A DNA stretch of 64,000 bases from Streptomyces sp. PTY087I2 (GTDB lineage: Bacteria; Actinomycetota; Actinomycetes; Streptomycetales; Streptomycetaceae): contig NZ_LZRD01000005.1 of the NCBI RefSeq assembly GCF_001687325.1, positions 258,737-322,736 of the forward strand. Reading direction: 5' to 3'. Below are positions 8,487-17,474 of this stretch, in pieces (position 1 is the stretch's first letter; every line of letters begins with the position of its first letter). A model generated the notes under the pieces. That model did not search any database and was not told where the DNA came from. It saw nothing but the letters and a program-made list of their open reading frames with translations. Both the position numbers and the translations under genes were made by a program.

Positions 8487-9257
8487 TCAGGCCGTGCCCG
8501 GCGTCCGCCCGTCCGGCAGGAAGAGCACCGAGTTGAGGTACCGCTCCCGGTGCGGGACGAAAGCCCGGCGCAGCAGACCCTGGTGCACCAGATGCTCGGT
8601 CCGCGCCTGATGGGCCACCAGGTCGAAGCCGTCCAGCGGAATCCAGCGCCGGCCCGCCAGCAGCCAGCCCGCGTAACCCTGGCCGGTCAGCAGCTCGACG
8701 GCCGGTGCGATCGGGCCGAGCCGGCTCTCCAGCTCGATCAGCAGCGCCGGGCGGTCCCGGCGCAGCAGCTCCGCCGCGCCGAGCAGCGCCGCCTGCTCGC
8801 CGCCGTCCACGTCCATCTTCACGAAGCCGACCCCGCGCAGCCCGAGACCGTCGACCGTGATCGACGGCACCTCCAGGCTGTGCGCGTGGATGTCGCGACG
8901 GGCCAGCGAGGACACCCCCCGGTCGCCCCGGTCGCCCTCCGGGAACCACAGCTGTGCCGTGCCCTCCCGGTCGGTCGCCGCGCCCTGGACCACCCGGGCG
9001 TTCGACGGCAGCGTCCGGCGCAGCCGCTCCGCCAGATGCGGCACGGGCTCGACGGTGACCACCTCGGCGCAGCGGGCGGCCAGCCGCCGCGACCAGGGGC
9101 CGTACCAGCCCCCGATGTCCAGGGCGACACTGTCCGCCGGGCAGAAGTCGGCCAGCCGCCGCAGCTCGGGTTCGAAGCGCGGATACAGGGCCACGGCGGC
9201 GGAGGCGACGAGCCCCTCGGGCAGCCGGGCCGCCACCGCCGCGGCGAACGTCGTCAC
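8487..9257 (-). CDS. FkbM-family SAM-dependent methyltransferase
   Basis: 256 residues. It has a class I methyltransferase fold: motif I VALDIGGWYG, VVTVEPVP at the second strand, and the FkbM hallmark KMDVDGGEQAALLGA followed by LLIELE. FkbM enzymes O-methylate sugars or hydroxylated natural products. The GTG start at 9257 overlaps the stop of the upstream Trm112-like gene as GTGA. It is the last gene of a nine-gene leftward run that includes two other methyltransferases and two glycosyltransferases, so a methylated cell-surface glycan is a reasonable substrate (inference). Confidence 0.9.
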   Translation of the reverse strand: MTTFAAAVAARLPEGLVASAAVALYPRFEPELRRLADFCPADSVALDIGGWYGPWSRRLAARCAEVVTVEPVPHLAERLRRTLPSNARVVQGAATDREGTAQLWFPEGDRGDRGVSSLARRDIHAHSLEVPSITVDGLGLRGVGFVKMDVDGGEQAALLGAAELLRRDRPALLIELESRLGPIAPAVELLTGQGYAGWLLAGRRWIPLDGFDLVAHQARTEHLVHQGLLRRAFVPHRERYLNSVLFLPDGRTPGTA

Positions 9258-9472
9258 GTGGCCGAGGCCTTCAGCGAGGTGAGGAACCGCTCGTGGTCGA
9301 CGGCGTCGACCTTTCTGCCCGATGAGGGCAGAAGCTGCGGTATCCCGTCCACGATCGGGTAACTCAGGTGCAGCCGCGGGTTGTAGAGCGCGTCCTCCTC
9401 CGGCAGCAGGGACAGCGGCCCCTTGTCGAGCGGGCAGGCCAGGATCGTCAGCAGGGGGTCGTCGGGACGCAT
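9254..9472 (-). CDS. Trm112-like small zinc-ribbon-type protein
   Basis: 72 residues from the ATG at 9472, preceded by AAGGAG with good spacing; the ATG at 9493 has no ribosome binding site. The sequence LLTILACPLDKGPLSLL, then LYNPRLHLSYPIVDGIPQLLP, is the conserved core of the Trm112/YcaR family, which in other organisms activates partner methyltransferases. Of the two usual CPxC knuckles only one Cys is seen here. It is stop-start coupled to the FkbM methyltransferase, so a role as that enzyme's partner is plausible but unproven. Confidence 0.87.
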   Translation of the reverse strand: MRPDDPLLTILACPLDKGPLSLLPEEDALYNPRLHLSYPIVDGIPQLLPSSGRKVDAVDHERFLTSLKASAT

Positions 9473-9523
9473 CAGGGGCTCCTTGGGTGTCATCGGCTCA
9501 ACAGCGGAAGGTACGTCAGGGGG

Positions 9524-10417
9524 TCAGGACGCCGCGGCGGGCTGCGGATCGTGCCGCGGCATGGCCAGCAGGACGGACAGGGCGAGCGCCGTGCCGCCCA
9601 CCCGCAGGGCCAGCAGCAGCGGATCATCGGGCAGGCTCTCGCCGAACGCGAGCGTCCCGAGGACCGCGGTGAACAGGCAGGTCACCGTGGTGCACACCGG
9701 CACGATCAAGGACGCCCGGCAGCGCTGGAGCGCCGCCTGCGACATCACGAGACCGGCGCCCGCGGTGAACAGCAGCAGATACGGATACGGGGACCCGAGC
9801 AGCGACAGCGCGGCCTCGCCCAGATCGGTGCTGTTCAGACGGCTGGACGTGCCCTTGATCGCCAGGGAGCTGACCCCGTAGAGCAGGCCGACCGCCACCC
9901 CGTACCCGATGCCGCTCGTCGGGACCCGGTGCCGCTTGGCCGCCCGGCTTTCGACGCGTACGTACAGCCAGACGCCCGCCGCCAGCGCCGGCACACAGAC
10001 CAGCAGCACCAGTGTCCACGGGGCCCCGCCGCTCACCACGTCCTCGCCCTCGCGGACCGAGGCCACCACCATCAGCAGAGCCAGCAGGACCCCGCCCAGC
10101 GCATAGCGTTCGCGGCCCGTCGACTCCTCGCCCAGCACCGCCGACGACAGCAGCAGAAGCAGCACCAGACCGGAGACGAAGATGCCCTGCGCCGCCGCGA
10201 TCGGCAGCGCGCGGTAGACGACCAGCTGCGCCCCGAACCCGGCCGCCAGCGCCAGCGCGCCGACGATCCACAGCGGACTGGTCGCCAGCACCCGGATCAC
10301 CTGGAACGGGCGGCCCGCCGACAGCGCGGGCAGCGAACCCAGGGCCCGCTTCTCCACCACGAACCCCACGCTGTACAGCGCGTTGGCGATCAGCGCCGCG
10401 CCGACACCCCACCACAT
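9524..10417 (-). CDS. DMT/EamA-type membrane transporter
   Basis: 297 residues of mostly hydrophobic sequence with about nine to ten membrane helices, for example FGAQLVVYRALPIAAAQGIFVSGLVLLLLLSSAVLG. The two-fold EamA-like layout and the conserved small-residue-rich helix (RALPIAAAQGIFV) support a drug/metabolite transporter superfamily member. A GGAGG box lies inside the end of the upstream methyltransferase gene, only four bases separating the two genes. Within this cluster it could move an envelope precursor or lipid-linked sugar, but this is guesswork from context. Confidence 0.88.
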   Translation of the reverse strand: MWWGVGAALIANALYSVGFVVEKRALGSLPALSAGRPFQVIRVLATSPLWIVGALALAAGFGAQLVVYRALPIAAAQGIFVSGLVLLLLLSSAVLGEESTGRERYALGGVLLALLMVVASVREGEDVVSGGAPWTLVLLVCVPALAAGVWLYVRVESRAAKRHRVPTSGIGYGVAVGLLYGVSSLAIKGTSSRLNSTDLGEAALSLLGSPYPYLLLFTAGAGLVMSQAALQRCRASLIVPVCTTVTCLFTAVLGTLAFGESLPDDPLLLALRVGGTALALSVLLAMPRHDPQPAAAS

Positions 10418-10421
10418 GCGG

Positions 10422-11147
10422 CTACCTCCGCCGCGCGTGGGCCAGCAGGATGGAGGACGCCCCGGGCAGCGCGCACGCCGCCCGGTCCAGCAGCCGCAGC
10501 GGACGCGGCACCCCGTGGAAGGGGGCGCCCTTGACCGTCACATCGGTGAAGCCGGACGCCGTCAGGAACGAGCGCAGCGCACGGGCCGTGTACAGCCGCA
10601 GATGCCCCACCACCTCCGAGCCCGGGCGGCCGTGGATCCCGCGCAGACTGACCTCCGAGAACACCGGCTGCACCCCGGCGAGCAGCAGCGCCCGGTTGTA
10701 CCAGGCCGCCAGATTCGGGGTGGACAGCATCAGATGACCGCCGGGCCGCAGCACCCGCCGCAGCTCGTCCAACGCCTGGTCCGGGTCGACCAGATGCTCC
10801 AGGATCTCGCTGAACAGCACCGCGTCCGCGCACCCGTCGGCCAGCGGAAGCCCGCCGTGCTCCAGCTCGCCGCGCACCACATGGCCCATCCGGGGCCGGG
10901 CCCGGCGCAGCGCGTCCTGCGACCAGTCGACCCCGACCAGCCGGTGCCCGGCGAGGAACGGGGCCGCCGTGGCCGCCGCCGTACCGTCACCGCACCCGAT
11001 GTCCAGGATCACCTGCCCCGGCGCGTCCAGGGCGTCGGCCAGCAGCCGGGCCTGCCGCAGGGTGCGCCCGTCGCCCGAGGCGACCGGGACGGCCGGGTTC
11101 TCGTAGAAGTCCCGCAGCCCGGGAGAGGGGGACGTGGTGCCGGTCAT
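10422..11147 (-). CDS. Class I SAM-dependent methyltransferase
   Basis: 241 residues from an ATG at 11147 that overlaps the upstream stop codon (ATGA). Motifs: LDIGCGDGTAAA (SAM binding), VGVDWS, DAVLFSEILEHLVDPDQAL and LRRVLRPGGHLMLSTPN, as in Methyltransf_11/UbiE-like enzymes acting on small molecules or sugars. The C-terminal third (GIHGRPGSEVVGHLRLYTARALRSFLTASGFTDV) resembles methyltransferases found in glycan gene clusters. Its position between an acyltransferase and a transporter suggests it decorates the same surface product. Confidence 0.92.
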   Translation of the reverse strand: MTGTTSPSPGLRDFYENPAVPVASGDGRTLRQARLLADALDAPGQVILDIGCGDGTAAATAAPFLAGHRLVGVDWSQDALRRARPRMGHVVRGELEHGGLPLADGCADAVLFSEILEHLVDPDQALDELRRVLRPGGHLMLSTPNLAAWYNRALLLAGVQPVFSEVSLRGIHGRPGSEVVGHLRLYTARALRSFLTASGFTDVTVKGAPFHGVPRPLRLLDRAACALPGASSILLAHARRR

Positions 11148-12472
11148 ACGGCCTCCGAGGACGTCGCGGCCAGGTGGCGGGTGAACAGGTCCAGCAGCGC
11201 CACACCGTCGCCCTCGCCCAGCAGGGTGCGCGACCAGCGCAGCGCCAGATGCAGCCGGCCGCCCGTGGACGCCGTGGTGAAGGTCAGGCCCCGGGGCATC
11301 CGGGCGGGCGCGGAGAACCACACGGCCGTCGCCCGGCCCGCGTCACCGAAGTCCAACGGGTACGGAATCCGCCCGATGTTGCTCAGCAGCGTCGTCGAGG
11401 TCCACGGACCGGCCGCCACCCGCAGCCCCCGGGTGAGGGCCGCCCGGACCGCCACCGGCAGCAGTGGCATGGTCAACAGCCCCGCACCGTGCCCCAGTTG
11501 AGGGCGCGGCCGGGCCTTGAGCGCCCGGGTCCGCTCGGCGGTCGTCCGCAGCAGCGCCGCCACGTCCGCCCCCGCCGCCACCTCGGCCGCGGTGAACCCG
11601 ACCTCCACCAGCCGGGTGCCGTTGCCGATCGGCATCTCCGGGCCCCGGGGGCGGTCGTCGACCGGCATGGTGATCCGCAGCGGCCGCCGGTCCGCCCCCG
11701 GCGCGCCCTGCGCCCGGTTCCAGTCGGCCACCGTCAGGGCGGTGGCCACCATCAGCTGGTCGTTCACCGTGTACGGGACGCCCGACTCCCGGCGCGGGAG
11801 CGGGAGTTCGGCCAGCAGCAGGGCGTTGCCCGGCACCGGGGCGGGCCCCGGCGAGCCCGGCGCCACCTGGGCGGGCCGGGCCAGCGCCGGGGTCCGCGAC
11901 TGCCGGGGCAGCGGGGCCGCGGCCGGGCGGGCCGGGGCGGGCGACGGCGGAATCGGGGACCCGCTGTAGATCTCCGCGGCCGTCGCCGCCAGCCGCATGC
12001 ACGCCGGACCGTCCAGGGCGGTGTGATGCACCGTGAACAGCAGCACACAGCCCTCCCGGTCCGGCTCCCGGACCACGTCGAGCCGCAGCGGCGGCGAGGC
12101 GGTCAGCGCCGGGGCGCGGTCCAGCGCCCCGGCCCGCGCCCGCTCCAGCGCCCCGGGCGCGCACGGCGGGAACGAGACCGGGTCCGTGTCCGGGTCCTCG
12201 GTCAGCTCCCACTCGTACCGCCGGGCCAGCGGCCCCCGGGGCCGCTCCCGCATCAGCGCCCGGGGGTGCCGGGCCAGCGCGGCGGCGAACGCGGAGCGCA
12301 GCCGTTCCTCGTCGACCCGGCCCGGCAGATGGATCTCGATGTGCACCGTGCTCGGCTCGGCGTCCTGCGCGCAGTGCCGGGCCACCTCGTCGACGACCGG
12401 GAACGGCACCCGCACCGGCCGGCCGGGCGGCGGGCCGCCGCCCGGGGCCTGCTGGTGCTGCGTGGTCGCCAT
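11144..12472 (-). CDS. Condensation-domain/WS-DGAT-like acyltransferase
   Basis: 442 residues from ATG 12472, which shares one base with the stop of the large upstream gene. The key motif HHTALDG (His149, His150, Asp154, Gly155) is the HHxxxDG active site of CoA-dependent acyltransferases and condensation domains. A second conserved region, GNALLLAELPLP and NDQLMVATALTVADWNR, fits PapA/WS-DGAT-like proteins. It probably transfers an acyl group to a hydroxyl or amine. Embedded in a polysaccharide-like cluster with an AftD-like protein, it may acylate a glycan or glycolipid (inference). Confidence 0.87.
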   Translation of the reverse strand: MATTQHQQAPGGGPPPGRPVRVPFPVVDEVARHCAQDAEPSTVHIEIHLPGRVDEERLRSAFAAALARHPRALMRERPRGPLARRYEWELTEDPDTDPVSFPPCAPGALERARAGALDRAPALTASPPLRLDVVREPDREGCVLLFTVHHTALDGPACMRLAATAAEIYSGSPIPPSPAPARPAAAPLPRQSRTPALARPAQVAPGSPGPAPVPGNALLLAELPLPRRESGVPYTVNDQLMVATALTVADWNRAQGAPGADRRPLRITMPVDDRPRGPEMPIGNGTRLVEVGFTAAEVAAGADVAALLRTTAERTRALKARPRPQLGHGAGLLTMPLLPVAVRAALTRGLRVAAGPWTSTTLLSNIGRIPYPLDFGDAGRATAVWFSAPARMPRGLTFTTASTGGRLHLALRWSRTLLGEGDGVALLDLFTRHLAATSSEAV

Positions 12473-15400
12473 CAGGTGTCCTCTCCCTTCGCCGGGTGCC
12501 TGCCGTCGGCGGACAGCGTGCGGCCCGAGGGCGGTGCGGGCTGCGCCGGGAGCTGGACCGTCGGCCGGTCGTCGCCCGCCGGGGCCGGCTCGGCCGCGTC
12601 CTGGCCGGTGCGGACCGCACGCCTGCCGAGCGGTTCCCGGCCCACCGTGACCAGTGCGGCGAACAACCCGATCAGGGCCAGGAGTTGAGCCGTGGCACCG
12701 AAGGCGCCCTCGCCCGTCGTCGTACTCTCCCCGGTGCCCACGGCGGCGACGACCCCCGCGGCGGCCATCGAAGCGAACGCCACCGGCACGAGCAGCCGCG
12801 GCCGGAAGTACGCCAGGACGGCGAGCAGCGGAACGGCCACGGCGACCGGACCCGCGATCACCACCCCCACCAGCGTGAGGGCGACGGTGCCCAGGATCAG
12901 ACCCGGCCCCGGCGGCGCCGGCAGCTCCTCGGTCTCCTCCGGGCCGGAGCCCTTGCGGCCGACGAGGGCGAGCGCCACGAGCGCCAGGAACAGCACGCCC
13001 GCACCGATCAGACCCCACCGGTAGATCGTGGCCGGCTCGTACTCCAGGGTGACCGTGCCGCCCTCGCCCTCGGGAACCAGCCAGGCCTGCTGCCACCCGT
13101 CGATCCGCAGCGGCGTCAGCTCCTTGCCGTCCAGGGTGGCCTTCCACCCCTTGTTGTGGTTCTCATGGATCTGGAGGTAGGAGGCCTCACCGGCCCCGAC
13201 CTCGACGGTCCGCCGGTCGCCCTCGCCCTGCTTGACGTCCACCGAGCGCGGCGTCGCCGCGGCGGCCTCGGTGGTGCCGTTGCTCAGCGACACGTCGGTG
13301 ATGGCCAGCGGACCCTCGTCCCCCGCCTGCACGGTGGTGGACGCGGCGGCCAGCTCGACCTTGCTGTCGTCGGTGCACAGCGAGACCTCGATGGGCCTGC
13401 GCTGGGTCAGATCCCGCACCCGCCCCTCCGCCCTGGTCTCCATGAAGGTGCCGCCGACGGAGAGGACCGGGCCCTTGCCGCAGGGCAGGCTGAACTTCTG
13501 GTCCGGCTTCGGCTGCGGCGAACGGAACTCCTCCAGCGCCGGGATGTAGACCTCGCTCAGCCCGACCGGCAGCTGCAACTGGCCGTCGGCCACCGGGTTG
13601 TGCACGGTCAGCGGCGCCGTCTTGGAGATCGTGATGTCCATCCGGTCGGTGTTGATGGGCGAGAAGCGGGCCATGCCGTTCTCGTCCACCGAAGCCACCG
13701 CCGTACCGTCCGGCGAACTGATCTGGACCTGCTCGGCGCGGGCCGACAGACCCCCGGCCGCCGCGAACACGATCTCGCCGACCGGCCGCTTCTCGGGCCA
13801 CGTCAGCCGCAGTACGGGACGTTCGCCCGCGATCCACGCCGTGGTGAGGTCACCGTCGGTCAGGTTGCGGGGGCTGAGGTTGGTGCCCAGGCGCGCCGTG
13901 GAGTCCGCCGTCACCTCGATCTTGTCCCGCTCGCCCGTCAGCTCGAACAGCAGCTTGTCGAGCGCCTCGCCGGGCACCGGCAGCGCGGTCGCCGACACGG
14001 TGTACTCGCCCGCCTCCGGCGCGGTGAACTGCCGGCCGAGACCGACCTCGGCGGCCACGGACGACAGACCTCCCGGGTCGCTGCCCCGCCGCAGCGAGAA
14101 CACCGTCGCGTCGGCGCCCTCGCGCGGCGCGTCGTTCGGCAGCTCCAGCATCCGGGTCACCTGCACCCCGGGGATGGCGATATCGGTGAACCCGGCCCCG
14201 GTGAGCCCCGGACGCCCCTGCTGGGACTCCAGGATCGTCACCTTCAGCCAGGCCGCCTGCCCGGGAGGCGCGGCCACCTGCTGCGCCGAACCGTCGGTGC
14301 GCAGCGGGCTGTCCTGGTAACCCCGGTCGGTCTGCACCCGGATCACGGTCGGCGCGGCCCGCACATTGCCGCTGGGCAGCGGCGTCACCTGGATCGAGCT
14401 GGGAATGTCCGTCGGGGCGGAGAAGTCGACCCGCACCCACTCGCCCTTGGGCGCGCCGGGCGAGCCCTCCGCCCAGCCGGTCTCCGGGTTGCCGTCGAAC
14501 GCGTTGACCGGGTCGTACTGCGGCAGATGGAACAGCCAGTTGCCCACCGAGGACGCGCTGACCGACTTCGCCCCCCGGACCACCGCCGTCGTCTGGTGCT
14601 TCGCCCCGGACGTCGGCAGGATCTGCCGAGGCTCACGCCCCGGGTCCTGCGCCGACTCCACGGCGTTGCGCTCGTCGGCGGTATACGTGTACGAGGTGTT
14701 GGAGTTGACCAGGCCGAACCGGGTGTCGGCGCGCCGCAGCCCGTCGCCCGCCGCGTACAGCGACGGCCGTCCCAGACCCGGGTGCGCGTCACCGGACAGC
14801 ACGGTCGGCCGCCCCTCGATGGCGCCGTTCGCCGACAGCGGCAGCAGCGACTCCGGGCCACCGCTCACCACGGCCGTCGAGGCGACCGGGGTGACCTCCG
14901 CCCGCCCGGGGCGCCCGGTTCCCTTGGGCGGCTCGTAGATCTCCACGGCCTGCTGCCGCGGATACAGCCCCTCGATCTGTACGGGCGTGTCCGCCGCGAT
15001 CCGGCCGCCGGTCATGACCGGCCCGTACCCCTTGACCCGGGTGTAGCCGGACGCCTCCAGCGTGCGCTTCACCGTGGTGGACGGGACATAGCCCAGCTGG
15101 TCCGGGTCCAGGTCGTTGCGGACCACCACATGGTGCAGCCCGGCCCGGTTCAGGAACTCGCTGAGCCCGGGAACCTCGCCGCCCGTGGTCAGCGCCTGCT
15201 CGACGGCGTCCATCGCCCGCCGGTTGCCGGGCGTGCCGAACGGAACGTAATCACGCTGTGCGTACGGCGAGTTGGCCAGCACGTCCAGCGGCTGGTCGAT
15301 GGGCGAGCCCCAGGTGTAGATGCCGTGCGCGGTCGCCGGGACGACCAGGGCGCGGTCGTCCGGAGCGTTGTCCTCCAGCCAACCCCCGGTCTTCTTCCAG

Positions 15401-16758
15401 TAGTCGGGGATCTCCTTGAACGAACCCGGCTGAAGGATCGAGCCGTTGACGTACGGCCAGGCCAGCCCCGGCAGCACGATCGCGGCGGCGACGACCGGCG
15501 CGAGCCGGCGGATCCGGGCCGGATTGCGGTCCCGCCGGGCGGCGGCCACCGTGGCGACCCCGACGAGGTGCGCCAGCCCCAGGGCCAGCGCCAGCGCCAG
15601 ACCCGTCTGGAACTTGTAGATGTTCCGGAACGGCACCAGCCAGGTGTCCAGCCAGTCCTGCACCGTGCCGTGGAAGAGACCGCCCAGCGCACCCCCGTAC
15701 CCGGCGAGCGTGACGAGCGCGACGGACAGCACGGTCAGCACCAGCCAGCGGCGCTCGGGCAGATCACGCCGTGCCAGACCCGCCAGGCCCAGGGCGGCGG
15801 CCAGCGCCGAACCCAGGATCGTGACGGTCGCGGTCGCGACGGTCCACCCGGCCGGCAGCCAGGCCTCGCCGAAGTTCAGATAGCCCACCCAGTTGCCCGC
15901 GCCGCGCAGCACCTCGGTCGCCGACATGGTGGTCGTCGTGGTGTACGAGGACTCCACGTACGGCATGAAGTTCTCGCCGAACGTCCCCAGCAGCAGCAGC
16001 GGAACGATCCACCAGGCGGTCGCCATGATGACGCCCGGTATCCACCACAGCAGCAGCCCGCGCTTGCGCGGACCGCCCGGCCGGGACAGCAGATACAGCC
16101 CAACCGGCAGCAAAGAGGCCAGCGTGGAGGCGGCGTTGACCCCGCCCATCAGCGGGATCAGCAGCGCCGACCGGACCGCCGCGATCCTGGGCGTCAGCCG
16201 CGGGTTCATCAGCGGCAGCAGCACCCACGGCAGCAGGGCGCCCGGCAGCGCGGCGGCCGACGTCGAACCCACCACGATGGTGTAGGTCGGCCACAGCGCG
16301 TAGACGACCGCGCCGAGCAGCCGGGCGGCCGGCGAGCCCACCCGCAGCCGTTCCGCCAGCCGCAGCGCACCCCAGAAGGCGGTCGTCACAATGATCGAGA
16401 GCCACAGCCGCTCCGCGAGCCATGTGGGCACCCGCAGCAGATCGGCGGCGCCGTAGTACGGCAGCATCGGCACGAGATAGCCGATGTACTGGTCGGCGAT
16501 CCCGCCGAACCCGGAGCGGCTGTGCCACAGCTCGCCCAGATCACCGAGGAACCGGCCGGGGGCCGTGACGACACCCAGCTTGGTGTCGAAGGTCATCCGG
16601 CCCGGCGACACCGCCAGGAACGCCGCGAAGACGGCGGCCCAGAACCCCAGGAGCCAGCGCCGGGAGCGCGCCTGCGGCGGTCCTTCGGCGGGGACGGTGG
16701 GCTCGGGACCCGGGCCGTCCGGGGCCGCGGGCCGGGGTGGGTGGACAGCGCTGGTCAT
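12472..16758 (-). CDS. AftD-like GT-C arabinofuranosyltransferase family protein
   Basis: 1428 residues, close to the length of mycobacterial AftD. The ATG at 16758 overlaps the preceding stop (ATGA). The N-terminal half is a polytopic GT-C core: after the first helix an acidic loop (SPGRMTFDTKLGVV...PGRFL) carries the Asp expected for lipid-phosphate sugar donors, and ADQYIGYLVPMLPYY matches the family's NQ..GY..PM segment. The second half has large extracytoplasmic beta-rich regions resembling F5/8-type sugar-binding modules (NAFDGNPETGW...GEWVRVDFSAPTDI; NLTDGDLTTAWIAGERPVL) and closing C-terminal helices. Streptomycetes have no mycobacterial arabinogalactan, so acceptor and donor are unknown. 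I assign the family with confidence but not the exact reaction. Confidence 0.88.
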   Translation of the reverse strand: MTSAVHPPRPAAPDGPGPEPTVPAEGPPQARSRRWLLGFWAAVFAAFLAVSPGRMTFDTKLGVVTAPGRFLGDLGELWHSRSGFGGIADQYIGYLVPMLPYYGAADLLRVPTWLAERLWLSIIVTTAFWGALRLAERLRVGSPAARLLGAVVYALWPTYTIVVGSTSAAALPGALLPWVLLPLMNPRLTPRIAAVRSALLIPLMGGVNAASTLASLLPVGLYLLSRPGGPRKRGLLLWWIPGVIMATAWWIVPLLLLGTFGENFMPYVESSYTTTTTMSATEVLRGAGNWVGYLNFGEAWLPAGWTVATATVTILGSALAAALGLAGLARRDLPERRWLVLTVLSVALVTLAGYGGALGGLFHGTVQDWLDTWLVPFRNIYKFQTGLALALALGLAHLVGVATVAAARRDRNPARIRRLAPVVAAAIVLPGLAWPYVNGSILQPGSFKEIPDYWKKTGGWLEDNAPDDRALVVPATAHGIYTWGSPIDQPLDVLANSPYAQRDYVPFGTPGNRRAMDAVEQALTTGGEVPGLSEFLNRAGLHHVVVRNDLDPDQLGYVPSTTVKRTLEASGYTRVKGYGPVMTGGRIAADTPVQIEGLYPRQQAVEIYEPPKGTGRPGRAEVTPVASTAVVSGGPESLLPLSANGAIEGRPTVLSGDAHPGLGRPSLYAAGDGLRRADTRFGLVNSNTSYTYTADERNAVESAQDPGREPRQILPTSGAKHQTTAVVRGAKSVSASSVGNWLFHLPQYDPVNAFDGNPETGWAEGSPGAPKGEWVRVDFSAPTDIPSSIQVTPLPSGNVRAAPTVIRVQTDRGYQDSPLRTDGSAQQVAAPPGQAAWLKVTILESQQGRPGLTGAGFTDIAIPGVQVTRMLELPNDAPREGADATVFSLRRGSDPGGLSSVAAEVGLGRQFTAPEAGEYTVSATALPVPGEALDKLLFELTGERDKIEVTADSTARLGTNLSPRNLTDGDLTTAWIAGERPVLRLTWPEKRPVGEIVFAAAGGLSARAEQVQISSPDGTAVASVDENGMARFSPINTDRMDITISKTAPLTVHNPVADGQLQLPVGLSEVYIPALEEFRSPQPKPDQKFSLPCGKGPVLSVGGTFMETRAEGRVRDLTQRRPIEVSLCTDDSKVELAAASTTVQAGDEGPLAITDVSLSNGTTEAAAATPRSVDVKQGEGDRRTVEVGAGEASYLQIHENHNKGWKATLDGKELTPLRIDGWQQAWLVPEGEGGTVTLEYEPATIYRWGLIGAGVLFLALVALALVGRKGSGPEETEELPAPPGPGLILGTVALTLVGVVIAGPVAVAVPLLAVLAYFRPRLLVPVAFASMAAAGVVAAVGTGESTTTGEGAFGATAQLLALIGLFAALVTVGREPLGRRAVRTGQDAAEPAPAGDDRPTVQLPAQPAPPSGRTLSADGRHPAKGEDT

Positions 16759-17474
16759 GAACACCGCCGGAGAATGAGGAGGAGGTTCCAGGTGGCGAAC
16801 TCCCGCAGTACGGGGATCCGCGGCACGAGCTGGGGAAGGACGGGCCAGTAACGCGAGCGTGCGGACACGACGGTCACGTCACTACGGCTCCGGACATGGC
16901 GCAGCGTCTCGCCGACGCCGATCCGGAAGAGGTTGTCGCCGAGGCGGTGCTTGGCCGGGCGGCCGGTGCGGCGCTCGTAGCGGCTCCGGGCGCGCTCGGC
17001 GCCCAGATAGTGCCACGGCGCCCACTCGTGGCCGCCCCAGGGCGAGTACCAGTTGGTGAAGGAGACGTAGATCAGACCGCCCGGGCGGGTCACCCGGGCC
17101 ATCTCGCTGAGAAAGGTGTGCGGATCGGCCACGTGCTCCAGCACATTGGAGGAGAAGCAGACGTCCGCCGCACCGTCGGCCAGCGGCAGCAGATAGCCGT
17201 CGGCGACGACGGTGTCCGCGCGCTCACCGGGGCCGAGCTCGGCCGTGTCCGGTTCGAAGAGGTAGCCGTGCGCACCGCGCCGGCGGAACTCCCGGGTGAA
17301 GTAGCCGTCGCCGCCGCCGATGTCCACAACGACCTTGCCCCGCACCGGACCGTGCCGCTCCACCTGGTCCGCGGCGTCGTGGGCCAGCAGGGTGTACGCC
17401 GTCGCCGGGTCGCCCTGCTCGCGCATGAAGGCGCGGAACAGGGCGGCCGAGCGCCGGAAGGAAGGGTCTTTCAC
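16755..17474 (-). CDS. Class I SAM-dependent methyltransferase
   Basis: 239 residues from a GTG at 17474, overlapping the glycosyltransferase stop (GTGA). Motif I is VVDIGGGDGYFT, the second strand ends YLFEPD, and the post-motifs are DVCFSSNVLEHVADPHTFLSEMARVTRPGG and LIYVSFTNWYSPWGGHEWAPWHY. Length and motifs fit a Methyltransf_11 enzyme. It sits between a GT-B glycosyltransferase and the AftD-like protein with overlapping stop-start codons on both sides, which argues for a fixed stoichiometry and a shared pathway. Confidence 0.92.
   Translation of the reverse strand: MKDPSFRRSAALFRAFMREQGDPATAYTLLAHDAADQVERHGPVRGKVVVDIGGGDGYFTREFRRRGAHGYLFEPDTAELGPGERADTVVADGYLLPLADGAADVCFSSNVLEHVADPHTFLSEMARVTRPGGLIYVSFTNWYSPWGGHEWAPWHYLGAERARSRYERRTGRPAKHRLGDNLFRIGVGETLRHVRSRSDVTVVSARSRYWPVLPQLVPRIPVLREFATWNLLLILRRCS

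Noticed and set aside
12496..16851. 1451-codon + strand open frame opposite the AftD-like gene
   Set aside because: No recognisable domain, an excess of Arg, Gln and His, and the opposite strand encodes a convincing GT-C membrane protein.
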